DNA of 64,000 nucleotides, taken from the NCBI RefSeq assembly GCF_009826935.1, contig NZ_WUMN01000007.1, forward strand, positions 62,001-126,000, written 5' to 3'. How positions within the stretch are numbered: the first letter of the stretch is position 1; each line of letters starts with the position of its first letter. This document shows, piece by piece, positions 26,023 through 34,013 of this stretch. Position numbers and translations under genes: made by a program. The DNA comes from Flavobacterium sp. Sd200 (GTDB taxonomy: Bacteria > Bacteroidota > Bacteroidia > Flavobacteriales > Flavobacteriaceae). The notes under the pieces were generated by a model, which ran no database searches, was not told the DNA's origin, and saw nothing but the letters and a program-made list of their open reading frames with translations.

Positions 26023-27072
26023 ATGAAAAAAACTTTTAAGGTTACTGTAAATAATATTCGTCGCAAGGTAATGCGTTCTCTAACCAAGAATATAGGTAAG
26101 TCTACAGGTTATGATAACCTTAAACCCATAGGAGATTTACAGGTTAAACGCATTTTAATAATACGCCCCAACAACCGTTTGGGTAATTTGCTCCTCATTA
26201 CTCCGTTGCTACAGGAAATTGAGACTACTTTTCCTAATTGCCGTACCGATTTTTTTGTGCGCGGCTTTCTTGCCCCTATATTATATAAAAACTACAGCAG
26301 CCCTGACAGATACATAAGCCTGCCTAAAAAACCGTTTAAGGAACTTATTAAATATGTGGCAAGCTGGGCATCTATCAAAAAAAATAAATACGATTTGGTT
26401 ATAAATGCTGTAAACAGTTCGTCTTCGGGGCGTATATCTGTGCAGTTTGCGAGTGCAAAATACAAGTTCTATGGAGACCCCGTTACAAATATCAGCCATC
26501 TTGAAGGGCATGAGCATATAGCCAAGTATCCGGTATATAATTTTAGGGAATTTATAGCTAAAATAGGTGTACAGCCCAATACTCAACCAGTTCCTCTCTT
26601 AGATCTTAAGCTTAATAAGGAAGAACTTGCCTCAGGCAAAAAGCTGCTGGATGATCTTAAGGGCAATAACAAGCCTACGATTTGCATATTTACATTTGCT
26701 ACAGGTTTTAAATGTCATCCGCCAACGTGGTGGGAACCTTTTTATGAGAGGTTGCAACAAACTTTTCCTGAGCATAATATTGTAGAGGTATTGCCTGCCG
26801 AAAATGTATCGCAAATAAATTTTAAAGCACCCTCTTTTTACAGCAAAGATGTTAGAGAAATAGGTGCATTTATAGCGCACACAAAAGTGTTTATTGGTGC
26901 CGATAGTGGCATTATGCACCTTGCCAGTGCTGCAAAAGTTCCGGTTGTAGGGCTTTTTGTAAATAACAATATAGAAACCTATAAGCCTTACGGCAATGGT
27001 AGCATTGCAGTAGATACTAAAACTACTACAACAGATGAGTGTGTTGATTTGGTTAAAGCCATTATTGGCTAA
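26023..27072 (+). CDS. Glycosyltransferase family 9 (heptosyltransferase-like)
   Basis: This 349-residue GT-B protein resembles LPS heptosyltransferases. The N-terminal domain has ILIIRPNNRLGNLLLITPLL. The C-terminal donor-binding segment is FIGADSGIMHLASAAKVPVVGLF, the typical D-S-G-x-x-H-x-A motif. Such enzymes add sugars to the LPS core at the cytoplasmic face of the inner membrane. It stands alone, without other LPS genes beside it. Confidence 0.85.
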   Translation: MKKTFKVTVNNIRRKVMRSLTKNIGKSTGYDNLKPIGDLQVKRILIIRPNNRLGNLLLITPLLQEIETTFPNCRTDFFVRGFLAPILYKNYSSPDRYISLPKKPFKELIKYVASWASIKKNKYDLVINAVNSSSSGRISVQFASAKYKFYGDPVTNISHLEGHEHIAKYPVYNFREFIAKIGVQPNTQPVPLLDLKLNKEELASGKKLLDDLKGNNKPTICIFTFATGFKCHPPTWWEPFYERLQQTFPEHNIVEVLPAENVSQINFKAPSFYSKDVREIGAFIAHTKVFIGADSGIMHLASAAKVPVVGLFVNNNIETYKPYGNGSIAVDTKTTTTDECVDLVKAIIG

Positions 27073-27128
27073 TATTTATACCTCTTCTAAAAAAATGTGA
27101 CAACATTTTTTATATTGATTTTAATGGC

Positions 27129-27136
27129 TATATTTG
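27129..27136 (+). promoter_or_regulatory. -7 element of tRNA-Arg
   Basis: TATATTTG ends 15 bp before the tRNA 5' end at 27152. Confidence 0.55.
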
Positions 27137-27151
27137 CACCCTGAAAATAAT

Positions 27152-27223
27152 GGTCTCGTAGTTCAACGGATAGAATGGGAGTTTCCTAAACTTTTGATAC
27201 AGGTTCGATTCCTGTCGAGACTA
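27152..27223 (+). tRNA. tRNA-Arg (anticodon CCU)
   Basis: This 72-nt cloverleaf has acceptor stem GGTCTCG/CGAGACT (one G-U pair) and D arm GTTC/GAAT. The anticodon stem GGAGT/ACTTT carries loop TTCCTAA (anticodon CCT), and the T arm ACAGG/CCTGT has loop TTCGATT. The discriminator base is A and CCA is not encoded. It reads AGG codons. Confidence 0.93.
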
Positions 27224-27224
27224 C

Positions 27225-27259
27225 AAACCCGCTTCATATAAAATGGAGCGGGTTTTTTG
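27225..27259 (+). terminator. Terminator behind tRNA-Arg
   Basis: A 13-bp stem with one wobble (AAACCCGCTTCAT with ATGGAGCGGGTTT, 27225-27237 and 27243-27255) is followed by T residues, immediately after the tRNA. Confidence 0.8.
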
Positions 27260-27292
27260 TTTGTATTAATTTACAGTATGAGATATTAAGTG

Positions 27293-27327
27293 TAAGAGGG
27301 TGACAGATATATTCTGTCACCCTCTTA
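27293..27327. terminator. Terminator of the TonB receptor gene
   Basis: A perfect 15-bp stem (TAAGAGGGTGACAGA, 27293-27307, with 27313-27327) and 5-nt loop lie between the tRNA and the convergent receptor gene. Confidence 0.75.
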
Positions 27328-27349
27328 TACATTAATAATGTTTAGAAAC

Positions 27350-29215
27350 TTAAAAGCTCACAAACTTTACACCGGCACTAAACCATCTTGACGGCAGCGG
27401 AATGGAACCCGCTTCGAAATAGGCAGTATTAAAAATATTTTGTGCGTCTAAAAATACCGTAAACTTTTTAAGTTGCTGATTGATCCTGAAATCGTTTACC
27501 CAATAGGTTGCGCCTGTTGCTCTTTCATTAAAGCGGGTAGCAAACAGTATCGAGAATTTTTTATACTGTAGGTCAATAGTATTTGTTACCTGATGTTTTA
27601 ATGACGAGATAAGGTATTTGGAATAAATATCTGACGGGGTATTTTTAAATTCTGAATCTAAAAAAGTATAGCCCAAAATAAAGTTTAGTTTGGCATTAGC
27701 CGATACATTTGTGCTGTATGTGCCACGCATATTTATTCCGTTAGTAACCAAGTCTCCAAAGTTTTGGCTTTGCCATGGCTCGCTGCTAACGGTTCGTGTC
27801 CAGTCTATAAAATTGCTTATCGTTCGGTAAAAATAATTGGCGTTAAACGTAAAATTCTTTTTTAAATATTTAAAGCCCAATTCGCTCTGAAAAGCATTCT
27901 CAGAGTCGAGCGTTGGGTTGCCAATATTGCCCGGGCGCTGGTCTAAATACAGGTCGGTAAACGACGGTATACGCTGGCTTGTGCCAACATTTCCTATAAT
28001 TTTAAAGGCATCGGTTACTTCATATCCCACATCCAGCCCCGGGTAAACCTGCCAGTCATAATCAGAATTGTAATTAATGTAAGTACCAATATTTACATTC
28101 AGTTTCTCAAAAAAACGGGTACGATATTCGGCATACATACCAAAATTGTTGCGGTTGTGCTCGCCAATACTTGTAGAGTTAATGTCTTCATTCCTGGCTT
28201 CGGCTCCAAAGCCAAGTTCGCCACTGTTCATTTTATAGGTAGTGTTAACTTCTGCGGCAACAGAGTTCGTGTAATGCAAACTCCTGCCCGAGCTTAAATT
28301 GCCATTGCCAAAATAGCGGTAATCGTCAAAATTATAACGGTAACTAACGCGTGGTGCTAAAAACCATTTGTCTGATAGTTGATGTTTAGACTGTACTGAG
28401 GCAAAGGTGGTTTGCACAACCTCGGCAGAATTCCTGTCGCCAGGAGAGGCATAAAAGCCATTGGCTCCAAATCCGTTTTTAATGTAGCCAAAAGACCCCA
28501 AAATTTCGTTGCTGCTGTTTAGCTGCACATTGCCCTGGTAAAACAATTTATTATTTTCAAAGCCTGTATTGTATCGGTAACCGTTGCTTTTATCGTGCGA
28601 TGCAAAGACCGAATGCTGGTGTTTTTCTTTACTTATAACTCCACCAAGCTGAATGCCCCTGCCATAAAAAGTGTCACCACTGCCTTCAGAATCTTTTTCG
28701 AAATTAGATCCTGCATAGGTGTTTACCAAAAAACCTGAGTCGGTTGGTTTCTTGGTAATAATATTGATGGCTCCTGTAAGGCTGTTAATGCCATATATTC
28801 TTGCCGCAGGGCCTCTTATTATTTCTATCCGTTCAATAATTTCTGCCGGTATGGGCAGGTTCAGCATATTGTGTGCTGTTTGCGAATCTATAATTTTAGC
28901 CCCGTTTATAAGCACAATGGTTTGCTCAAAACTACCACCGTCTATGCTTATATCTGCCTGGCTGCCAAAAGGCCCTCTCTGTCTTAGATCTACTCCATTG
29001 GCATATTGCAGTATCTCGTTTAAAGACCTTGCCGGCAGTTTTTCGATAACGGATTTATCTATAGCATACACATTCCTGTTTTGTTTGGAAATGGGTGTGC
29101 TAAAACGGTTTTCGTTAATAATAAGTTCGTCAATAACGGTAACACTGTCTTTTTCGGTTTGTGCATACAGGCCTGTACCAAACAATAACAGTGCAGCAAA
29201 ATAAATTTTTTTCAT
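27350..29215 (-). CDS. TonB-dependent outer-membrane receptor (BtuB/Cir-like)
   Basis: This 621-residue receptor has a signal peptide (MKKIYFAALLLFGTGLYAQ). A TonB-box-like start (DSVTVIDELIINENRF) is followed by a plug domain (VIEKLPARSLNEILQYANGV, VLINGAKIID, IERIEIIRGPAARIYG). A C-terminal beta barrel ends in an aromatic strand (WFSAGVKFVSF). It lacks the N-terminal carboxypeptidase-like domain of SusC proteins and has no SusD partner, so it is more like a vitamin or siderophore receptor. It is divergent from a MocR-type regulator, with a secreted esterase gene beyond. Together they suggest uptake of an ester-containing ligand such as a siderophore (inference). Confidence 0.88.
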   Translation of the reverse strand: MKKIYFAALLLFGTGLYAQTEKDSVTVIDELIINENRFSTPISKQNRNVYAIDKSVIEKLPARSLNEILQYANGVDLRQRGPFGSQADISIDGGSFEQTIVLINGAKIIDSQTAHNMLNLPIPAEIIERIEIIRGPAARIYGINSLTGAINIITKKPTDSGFLVNTYAGSNFEKDSEGSGDTFYGRGIQLGGVISKEKHQHSVFASHDKSNGYRYNTGFENNKLFYQGNVQLNSSNEILGSFGYIKNGFGANGFYASPGDRNSAEVVQTTFASVQSKHQLSDKWFLAPRVSYRYNFDDYRYFGNGNLSSGRSLHYTNSVAAEVNTTYKMNSGELGFGAEARNEDINSTSIGEHNRNNFGMYAEYRTRFFEKLNVNIGTYINYNSDYDWQVYPGLDVGYEVTDAFKIIGNVGTSQRIPSFTDLYLDQRPGNIGNPTLDSENAFQSELGFKYLKKNFTFNANYFYRTISNFIDWTRTVSSEPWQSQNFGDLVTNGINMRGTYSTNVSANAKLNFILGYTFLDSEFKNTPSDIYSKYLISSLKHQVTNTIDLQYKKFSILFATRFNERATGATYWVNDFRINQQLKKFTVFLDAQNIFNTAYFEAGSIPLPSRWFSAGVKFVSF

Positions 29216-29231
29216 TGTCTGAAATTTTTGC

Positions 29232-29239
29232 CAAATGTA
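29232..29239 (-). promoter_or_regulatory. -7 element of the TonB receptor gene
   Basis: TACATTTG on the minus strand, 16 bp before the ATG at 29215. Confidence 0.5.
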
Positions 29240-29279
29240 CTACCTTGCCGTACCACTAAACTATACCAGTTTTATAATA

Positions 29280-30764
29280 ATGAGTAGTCCGGTTAAAATT
29301 CCTTTTAAAAGTTTTATTATCCTTAAGCCGGAGGAGCCAACAGCCCTGTACCTGCAAATTGTATTCGAGTTTATTAAAGCCATACAGTTAGGCCTGTTGC
29401 CCGAAGGTACAAAGCTGCCCGGAACCCGTATTTTATGCGAACTCTTATTGGTTAACCGAAATACACTGATAAAAGCATTTGAAGACCTGCAGGCACAGGG
29501 GTGGATAGAAATACTGCCCAATAAAGGCACTTTTATACTTTCTCAGGTACACAAGGGAACAAGGGCAGAAACCATAAATACAAAGGTTGAAAAAGCAAGC
29601 ACAGGTTTTACGTTTAAGCGATCGGTTATACTTGAAGATACCGAAGAGGCAAGCACAATGCCCTACACTTTTAACGATGGCCTGCCCGATGTAAGGTTTT
29701 TACAAACAACTGCCATTGCAAGGCTGTATGTGTCTAAACTAAAGAAACATGCCCACGTGGCATCAGTGCAACATAATGCGACATTTTCTCATGAAAATTT
29801 TAAACTGCATTTTTCCAATTATTTAAACCTTACAAGGGGCTTAAGGATATCGGCTTCCAATCTTATTACTGCCAACAGCCATGAAATTAGTTTGTATTTA
29901 GTGGCTAAATTATTACTTAATCAGGGAGATAAAGTGGTAATTGCCGCACCGGGTTATTACAGGTCTAATATGACATTGTTAGATGCCGGGGCGCAGATTA
30001 TTACAGTTCCGGCAGACAGCAACGGGATCAATACGGCTAAACTTAAAAAGGTGTGCGCAGAAAATAACATAAAGGCACTCTATCTTACTTCGGGCTATCA
30101 TTACCCTACCACAGCTGCACTTAGTGCCAAAAGAAGAATGGAAATACTTGCGCTTGCCAACCGCTATGGTTTTGTAATTATAGAGGATGATTATGATTTC
30201 GATTTCCATTATGATAATAACCCGATATTGCCCCTGGCGGCTTTTGATACTAACAGTAGAGTAGTATATGTAGGCTCATTCGCCCGGTCGCTTCCTCCCG
30301 GGTTTGGCTATGGTTTTGTGGCAGCTCCTGCCGATTTTATTGCAGAATTGCGAAAGCACCTAAGCATAATGGAACACGGAACCGATGTTGTTAAAGAACA
30401 GGTAATTGCCGAATGGATTAAGGAAGGGGAGGTGCACAGGCTTTCTAAAAAAAATATAAAACTGTACAGGGAACGCAGGGATTATTTTATAAAACTGTTG
30501 GCAGATAAACTAAAAGGCAGAATAAAATTTAAGGTTCCGGTACGTGGACTTGCCGTTTGGGTAGAGTGGCAGGACAGTTTTAATTTGATTAGCCTACAGA
30601 AAGAATGTGCTTCTCGTGGGTTATTCCTGCCAAAATATATTTTATATCAAAGTAAGGATCTTATTGCAACACGATTAGGGTTTGGGCATCTTGATAGTAA
30701 TGAAATGGAACAAGCCGTTACAATCTTAAGTGAATCCATAAACACTTTGATAAACAAGAAGTAG
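29280..30764 (+). CDS. MocR/PdxR-like GntR-aminotransferase regulator lacking the PLP lysine
   Basis: The N-terminal GntR winged helix (LPEGTKLPGTRILCELLLVN, RNTLIKAFEDLQAQGWIE) is fused to a type-I aminotransferase domain (TANSHEISLYLVAKLLL, FVIIEDDYDFDFHYD). In MocR proteins a lysine in a GTFSK-type motif binds pyridoxal phosphate. Here the corresponding text is VGSFARSLPPGFGYGF, with Arg (codon CGG) in place of Lys. PLP may therefore not bind covalently. The frame is open to 29235, but that start overlaps the divergent promoter at 29239-29232, so I prefer ATG 29280 (MSSPVKIPF). It probably regulates the divergent TonB receptor and/or the esterase downstream. Confidence 0.82.
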   Translation: MSSPVKIPFKSFIILKPEEPTALYLQIVFEFIKAIQLGLLPEGTKLPGTRILCELLLVNRNTLIKAFEDLQAQGWIEILPNKGTFILSQVHKGTRAETINTKVEKASTGFTFKRSVILEDTEEASTMPYTFNDGLPDVRFLQTTAIARLYVSKLKKHAHVASVQHNATFSHENFKLHFSNYLNLTRGLRISASNLITANSHEISLYLVAKLLLNQGDKVVIAAPGYYRSNMTLLDAGAQIITVPADSNGINTAKLKKVCAENNIKALYLTSGYHYPTTAALSAKRRMEILALANRYGFVIIEDDYDFDFHYDNNPILPLAAFDTNSRVVYVGSFARSLPPGFGYGFVAAPADFIAELRKHLSIMEHGTDVVKEQVIAEWIKEGEVHRLSKKNIKLYRERRDYFIKLLADKLKGRIKFKVPVRGLAVWVEWQDSFNLISLQKECASRGLFLPKYILYQSKDLIATRLGFGHLDSNEMEQAVTILSESINTLINKK

Positions 30765-30862
30765 GCGCATGCCATCAATTGCAGCAAAATAAAACTTTTT
30801 TAACGTGTTGTAGTTTTTTCAAATGTTTTACCTTGCTTCGCTGTTTTAAATTATTTATTGCA

Positions 30863-31684
30863 ATGAAATTTTTCCGACTGTTATTATTTATATATTTGTT
30901 TACTACTGTATATGCACAATCTCAAACTACAGATGTTAAACCGTTGAATATTGGTGAGGTGCGCACATTGAAATCGGCAGTGCTTAACGAAGAGCGAACG
31001 CTTAATATCTATCTGCCGCAAAATTACAGTAAAGAAAAAGCCTATCCGGTTATCTACCTTTTAGACGGAACCATTACCGAAGATTTTTTACATATAGTTG
31101 GCTTGGTGCAATTTTTCACCATGCAGCTTAGCATGCCCGAAACCATAGTGGTGGGCATTGCCAATATAGACCGCAAACGTGATTTTACTTTTCATACCGA
31201 TTTAAAAGACCTGAAGGAAAGTTATCCTACAACAGGGCATTCGGACGTTTTTATAAAGTTTATAGAAACAGAATTGCTGCCTTTTATACAAAACAATTAT
31301 AAAACCACAGAGACAAAATATATAATAGGGCAGTCTTTAGGCGGCTTACTGGCAACAGAGATATTGCTTAAAAAACCTGATCTGTTCTCTCATTATTTAA
31401 TTGTAAGCCCAAGCCTGTGGTGGGACAACGAGAGCCTGCTGAAAGATGCCAAAAAGATAGTAGCCGGACAGCCTGATACTAATAGGTATGTTTACATATC
31501 TGTTGGCAAACAGGAACACAAAGTAATGCAAAAAGACGCCAAGGAACTGTATGATGTTTTAAACAGCCTGACGAGGAAAAACTTAAAATTAGATTATTTG
31601 CCCATGCCTTTAGATAACCATGCTACCATTTTGCACCGCAGTATTTATGAAGCTTTTTTAAAACTGTTTCCTTATAAAGAGTAA
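30863..31684 (+). CDS. Secreted alpha/beta-hydrolase esterase (Fes/IroE-like)
   Basis: This esterase-D-type hydrolase starts at ATG 30863 with a signal peptide (MKFFRLLLFIYLFTTVYAQ). The open frame begins at 30779, but its first 28 residues look non-coding. The nucleophile elbow is IIGQSLGGLLATEILL (Ser in GQSLGG). The catalytic His is probably in PLDNHATILHRS near the C-terminus, and VIYLLDGTI marks the second strand. Relatives cleave trilactone siderophores (IroE/Fes) or other esters. It lies about 100 bp downstream of the MocR-like regulator on the same strand and 2.5 kb from the TonB receptor. Confidence 0.8.
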   Translation: MKFFRLLLFIYLFTTVYAQSQTTDVKPLNIGEVRTLKSAVLNEERTLNIYLPQNYSKEKAYPVIYLLDGTITEDFLHIVGLVQFFTMQLSMPETIVVGIANIDRKRDFTFHTDLKDLKESYPTTGHSDVFIKFIETELLPFIQNNYKTTETKYIIGQSLGGLLATEILLKKPDLFSHYLIVSPSLWWDNESLLKDAKKIVAGQPDTNRYVYISVGKQEHKVMQKDAKELYDVLNSLTRKNLKLDYLPMPLDNHATILHRSIYEAFLKLFPYKE

Positions 31685-31701
31685 TTAATGTTTTAAAAGA
31701 T

Positions 31702-33924
31702 TTAAGCCGTCACATCGGCATCAAATACTATTTGTATAATTGTACCGCCGTTACTGTAAATTTTAAATTCGCCGTTAATGTCGCCGCTAAGGCCACTTAG
31801 CAAATCCATGCCAAGAGAGTTGCAATTGTGCACATCAAAATCGGGGGGCAGGCCGCGCCCGTTGTCTGCTATTAATAGCTCATAAAGCCCATTGTCCTGC
31901 CTGCACAACGATATTCTTATGTTTCCTTTTTCACCTGCATTAAAGGCATACTTAAACGAATTTGTAATAGCTTCATTAAGTATAAGCCCTATGGGCATGG
32001 TCAGGGCAATATTTAGTTCTATATCATCTACGTTTATATCAAACTTTATCAGGCTTCTGTCATAGGTGTCTTTTAAATACGATACAAGGTCGCTTATATA
32101 TCGGTACAGTTTTATAGCACTTACATCATCTGATTTATAAAGCTGTTGGTGTATAAGCGCAATAGAGTGCACACGTCGCTGACTGTCGGTTATGGCCGTG
32201 CGTGCAGCTTCGTCTGTCAGGTAGGCACTTTGGGTGTTTAGCAGGCTCATTACTACCTGCAGGTTATTTTTCACGCGGTGGTGAATTTCTTTCAACAGCC
32301 ATTCTTTTTCGTCTACCAGCTTGTTGAGCTTTTCATTTTTATCTGTAATCTCTATTTTTTGTTTTTGAAGCAGGTTGGTTAGTTTTAGTTTGTTGCGGTA
32401 GGCATAAAAAATGGCAATGGCAGCCAAAATGGCAATAAGCCCTCCGGTAAGGGCAATATTTTTTTGTATGCCCGCTTTTTCTATATTTTGTTTTTGAAGT
32501 TCTTTTTCTTTATTCAAAAGCAGTATGTCTTTATCTTTCTTTTCGGTTTCATACGAAATTTGAAGTTGGCTTATCTCCTTGTTCTTTTCGATGTTAAAAA
32601 TAGAGTCGTCTACGGTCTTTATTTTTTTAAGATAGGTAATAGCCTGTGCTAAGTTGCCCTGTGCTGAATCTATTTTATAAGCCAGTTGGTATATTCTTTT
32701 TCTTGACGTAAAACTGCGTTTTTCAATATCGATCAGGTTGGTGTTGAGGTATTTTCGGGCGGTGCCATAATCGCCTTTCTCTACATAAAAATTGCACAAA
32801 GAAGCATAGGCATTATACAGGCTTTGCGGTGGCATAGAAGTACCTTTTGCATTAATAAGGTTCACAATTTCTCGGCTGTATGCCTCTGCCCGGTCAAATT
32901 GGTGCAGCCTTGCATAGATGGTTAAAAAACAGTCTTTAACCGTCAGAATGTCTACTGGGTTCGTGGGTTTGTGCAGCCCGTAAATGCGCTTTAAAAACTT
33001 TTCTGCCTCCTTGTATTTTGCAAGGTTTATAAGACTGTAAACAATGTTGTTTGTGGCTGTGTAAACCATCTCGGTATTACCGGCTTTTAAGGCATAGTCG
33101 AGTGATATTTTAAGGTATTTATCAGAAAGTGCATTATCTTTTAAGTGGTGGTAGTTGGCTGCAAGCTGGTTGTAAATGTAGCTTAGCAGCTCGTCTATGT
33201 TTTGCATGTCTTCGGCAGCCTTAACAGCCTGCAGTAAGTACTGCACCGATTTTTTGTAATCACCCCTCGATGCATACAGGCTTCCTGCCACACGGTAGGC
33301 ATTTACCATATCTTTATGACCTATGCTTTTATAAAGTGCCAGCGACTCATTAATAAAAGCCATGGGCTTGTCTTTGTCGCCCATATAGTTGTAATCTTCG
33401 GCTGCAATGGTAAGTATATCGGCAAGTTGCAGTTTGCTGCTCTTTTTGCGATAAGCAGCAATAGCTTTATCCAGATAAAGCATTTTTTTGGTAAGCTCTT
33501 CGTAATAATTGCATTGTGCATACAGCTCTTGGTAAGCCTCGCCTGCAATATCCTGATAGTTGTGGGCAAGTGCCACCTGTAAAGCCTTGTTGGCATAGCT
33601 GTTGCTTTTAGCCTTGTCTTTTTGTGCTCCATAAATGCGGGCATACAGGGCAAGGCTTCGGCAGCTCCCGTAAGTATATTTTAGCTGTTTGCTTTCCTGT
33701 TCGGCCTGTTGTGTAAAAATGTAGGCGCTGTCCAGGTCGGTCTTGATATCGGCTGCTTTATAGATATAATAATTGCCAAGGTCTAATAAAGTGGTTACCC
33801 TTTCGGTTCCGGGGCTTTGTTTGCTCAAACGCTCCAAAAGCACTTTATGGCTTTGCGCCTGCACGGCAAGCAGCGCAGCCAGAAAATATAATGCTATAGT
33901 ATATAAGTGTTTGGTAGCGGCCAT
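31702..33924 (-). CDS. TPR sensor histidine kinase (HisKA_2 family)
   Basis: This 740-residue protein has a signal peptide, TPR repeats to about residue 450 and one membrane helix at about 486-508. A coiled coil leads to a HisKA_2 dimerisation domain with the phospho-acceptor in LLKEIHHRVKNNLQVVMSLL (about 540-560). The HATPase_c domain has its N box in LILNEAITNSFKYAF (about 648) and G1 box in IADNGRGLPPDF (about 692). Its sensor layout mirrors the three TPR-HTH proteins, with a kinase in place of the HTH. No response regulator is adjacent, so its partner lies elsewhere. A TATATTAG sequence just upstream of the start is one base off the -7 consensus. Confidence 0.88.
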   Translation of the reverse strand: MAATKHLYTIALYFLAALLAVQAQSHKVLLERLSKQSPGTERVTTLLDLGNYYIYKAADIKTDLDSAYIFTQQAEQESKQLKYTYGSCRSLALYARIYGAQKDKAKSNSYANKALQVALAHNYQDIAGEAYQELYAQCNYYEELTKKMLYLDKAIAAYRKKSSKLQLADILTIAAEDYNYMGDKDKPMAFINESLALYKSIGHKDMVNAYRVAGSLYASRGDYKKSVQYLLQAVKAAEDMQNIDELLSYIYNQLAANYHHLKDNALSDKYLKISLDYALKAGNTEMVYTATNNIVYSLINLAKYKEAEKFLKRIYGLHKPTNPVDILTVKDCFLTIYARLHQFDRAEAYSREIVNLINAKGTSMPPQSLYNAYASLCNFYVEKGDYGTARKYLNTNLIDIEKRSFTSRKRIYQLAYKIDSAQGNLAQAITYLKKIKTVDDSIFNIEKNKEISQLQISYETEKKDKDILLLNKEKELQKQNIEKAGIQKNIALTGGLIAILAAIAIFYAYRNKLKLTNLLQKQKIEITDKNEKLNKLVDEKEWLLKEIHHRVKNNLQVVMSLLNTQSAYLTDEAARTAITDSQRRVHSIALIHQQLYKSDDVSAIKLYRYISDLVSYLKDTYDRSLIKFDINVDDIELNIALTMPIGLILNEAITNSFKYAFNAGEKGNIRISLCRQDNGLYELLIADNGRGLPPDFDVHNCNSLGMDLLSGLSGDINGEFKIYSNGGTIIQIVFDADVTA

Positions 33925-34013
33925 TGTAAAAATACTTAATCAGGCTAATATACCATAAAATTCTTTATGAAAATTTTAAGACACAACCACCTGAATAATA
34001 TTACAAATGGAGC

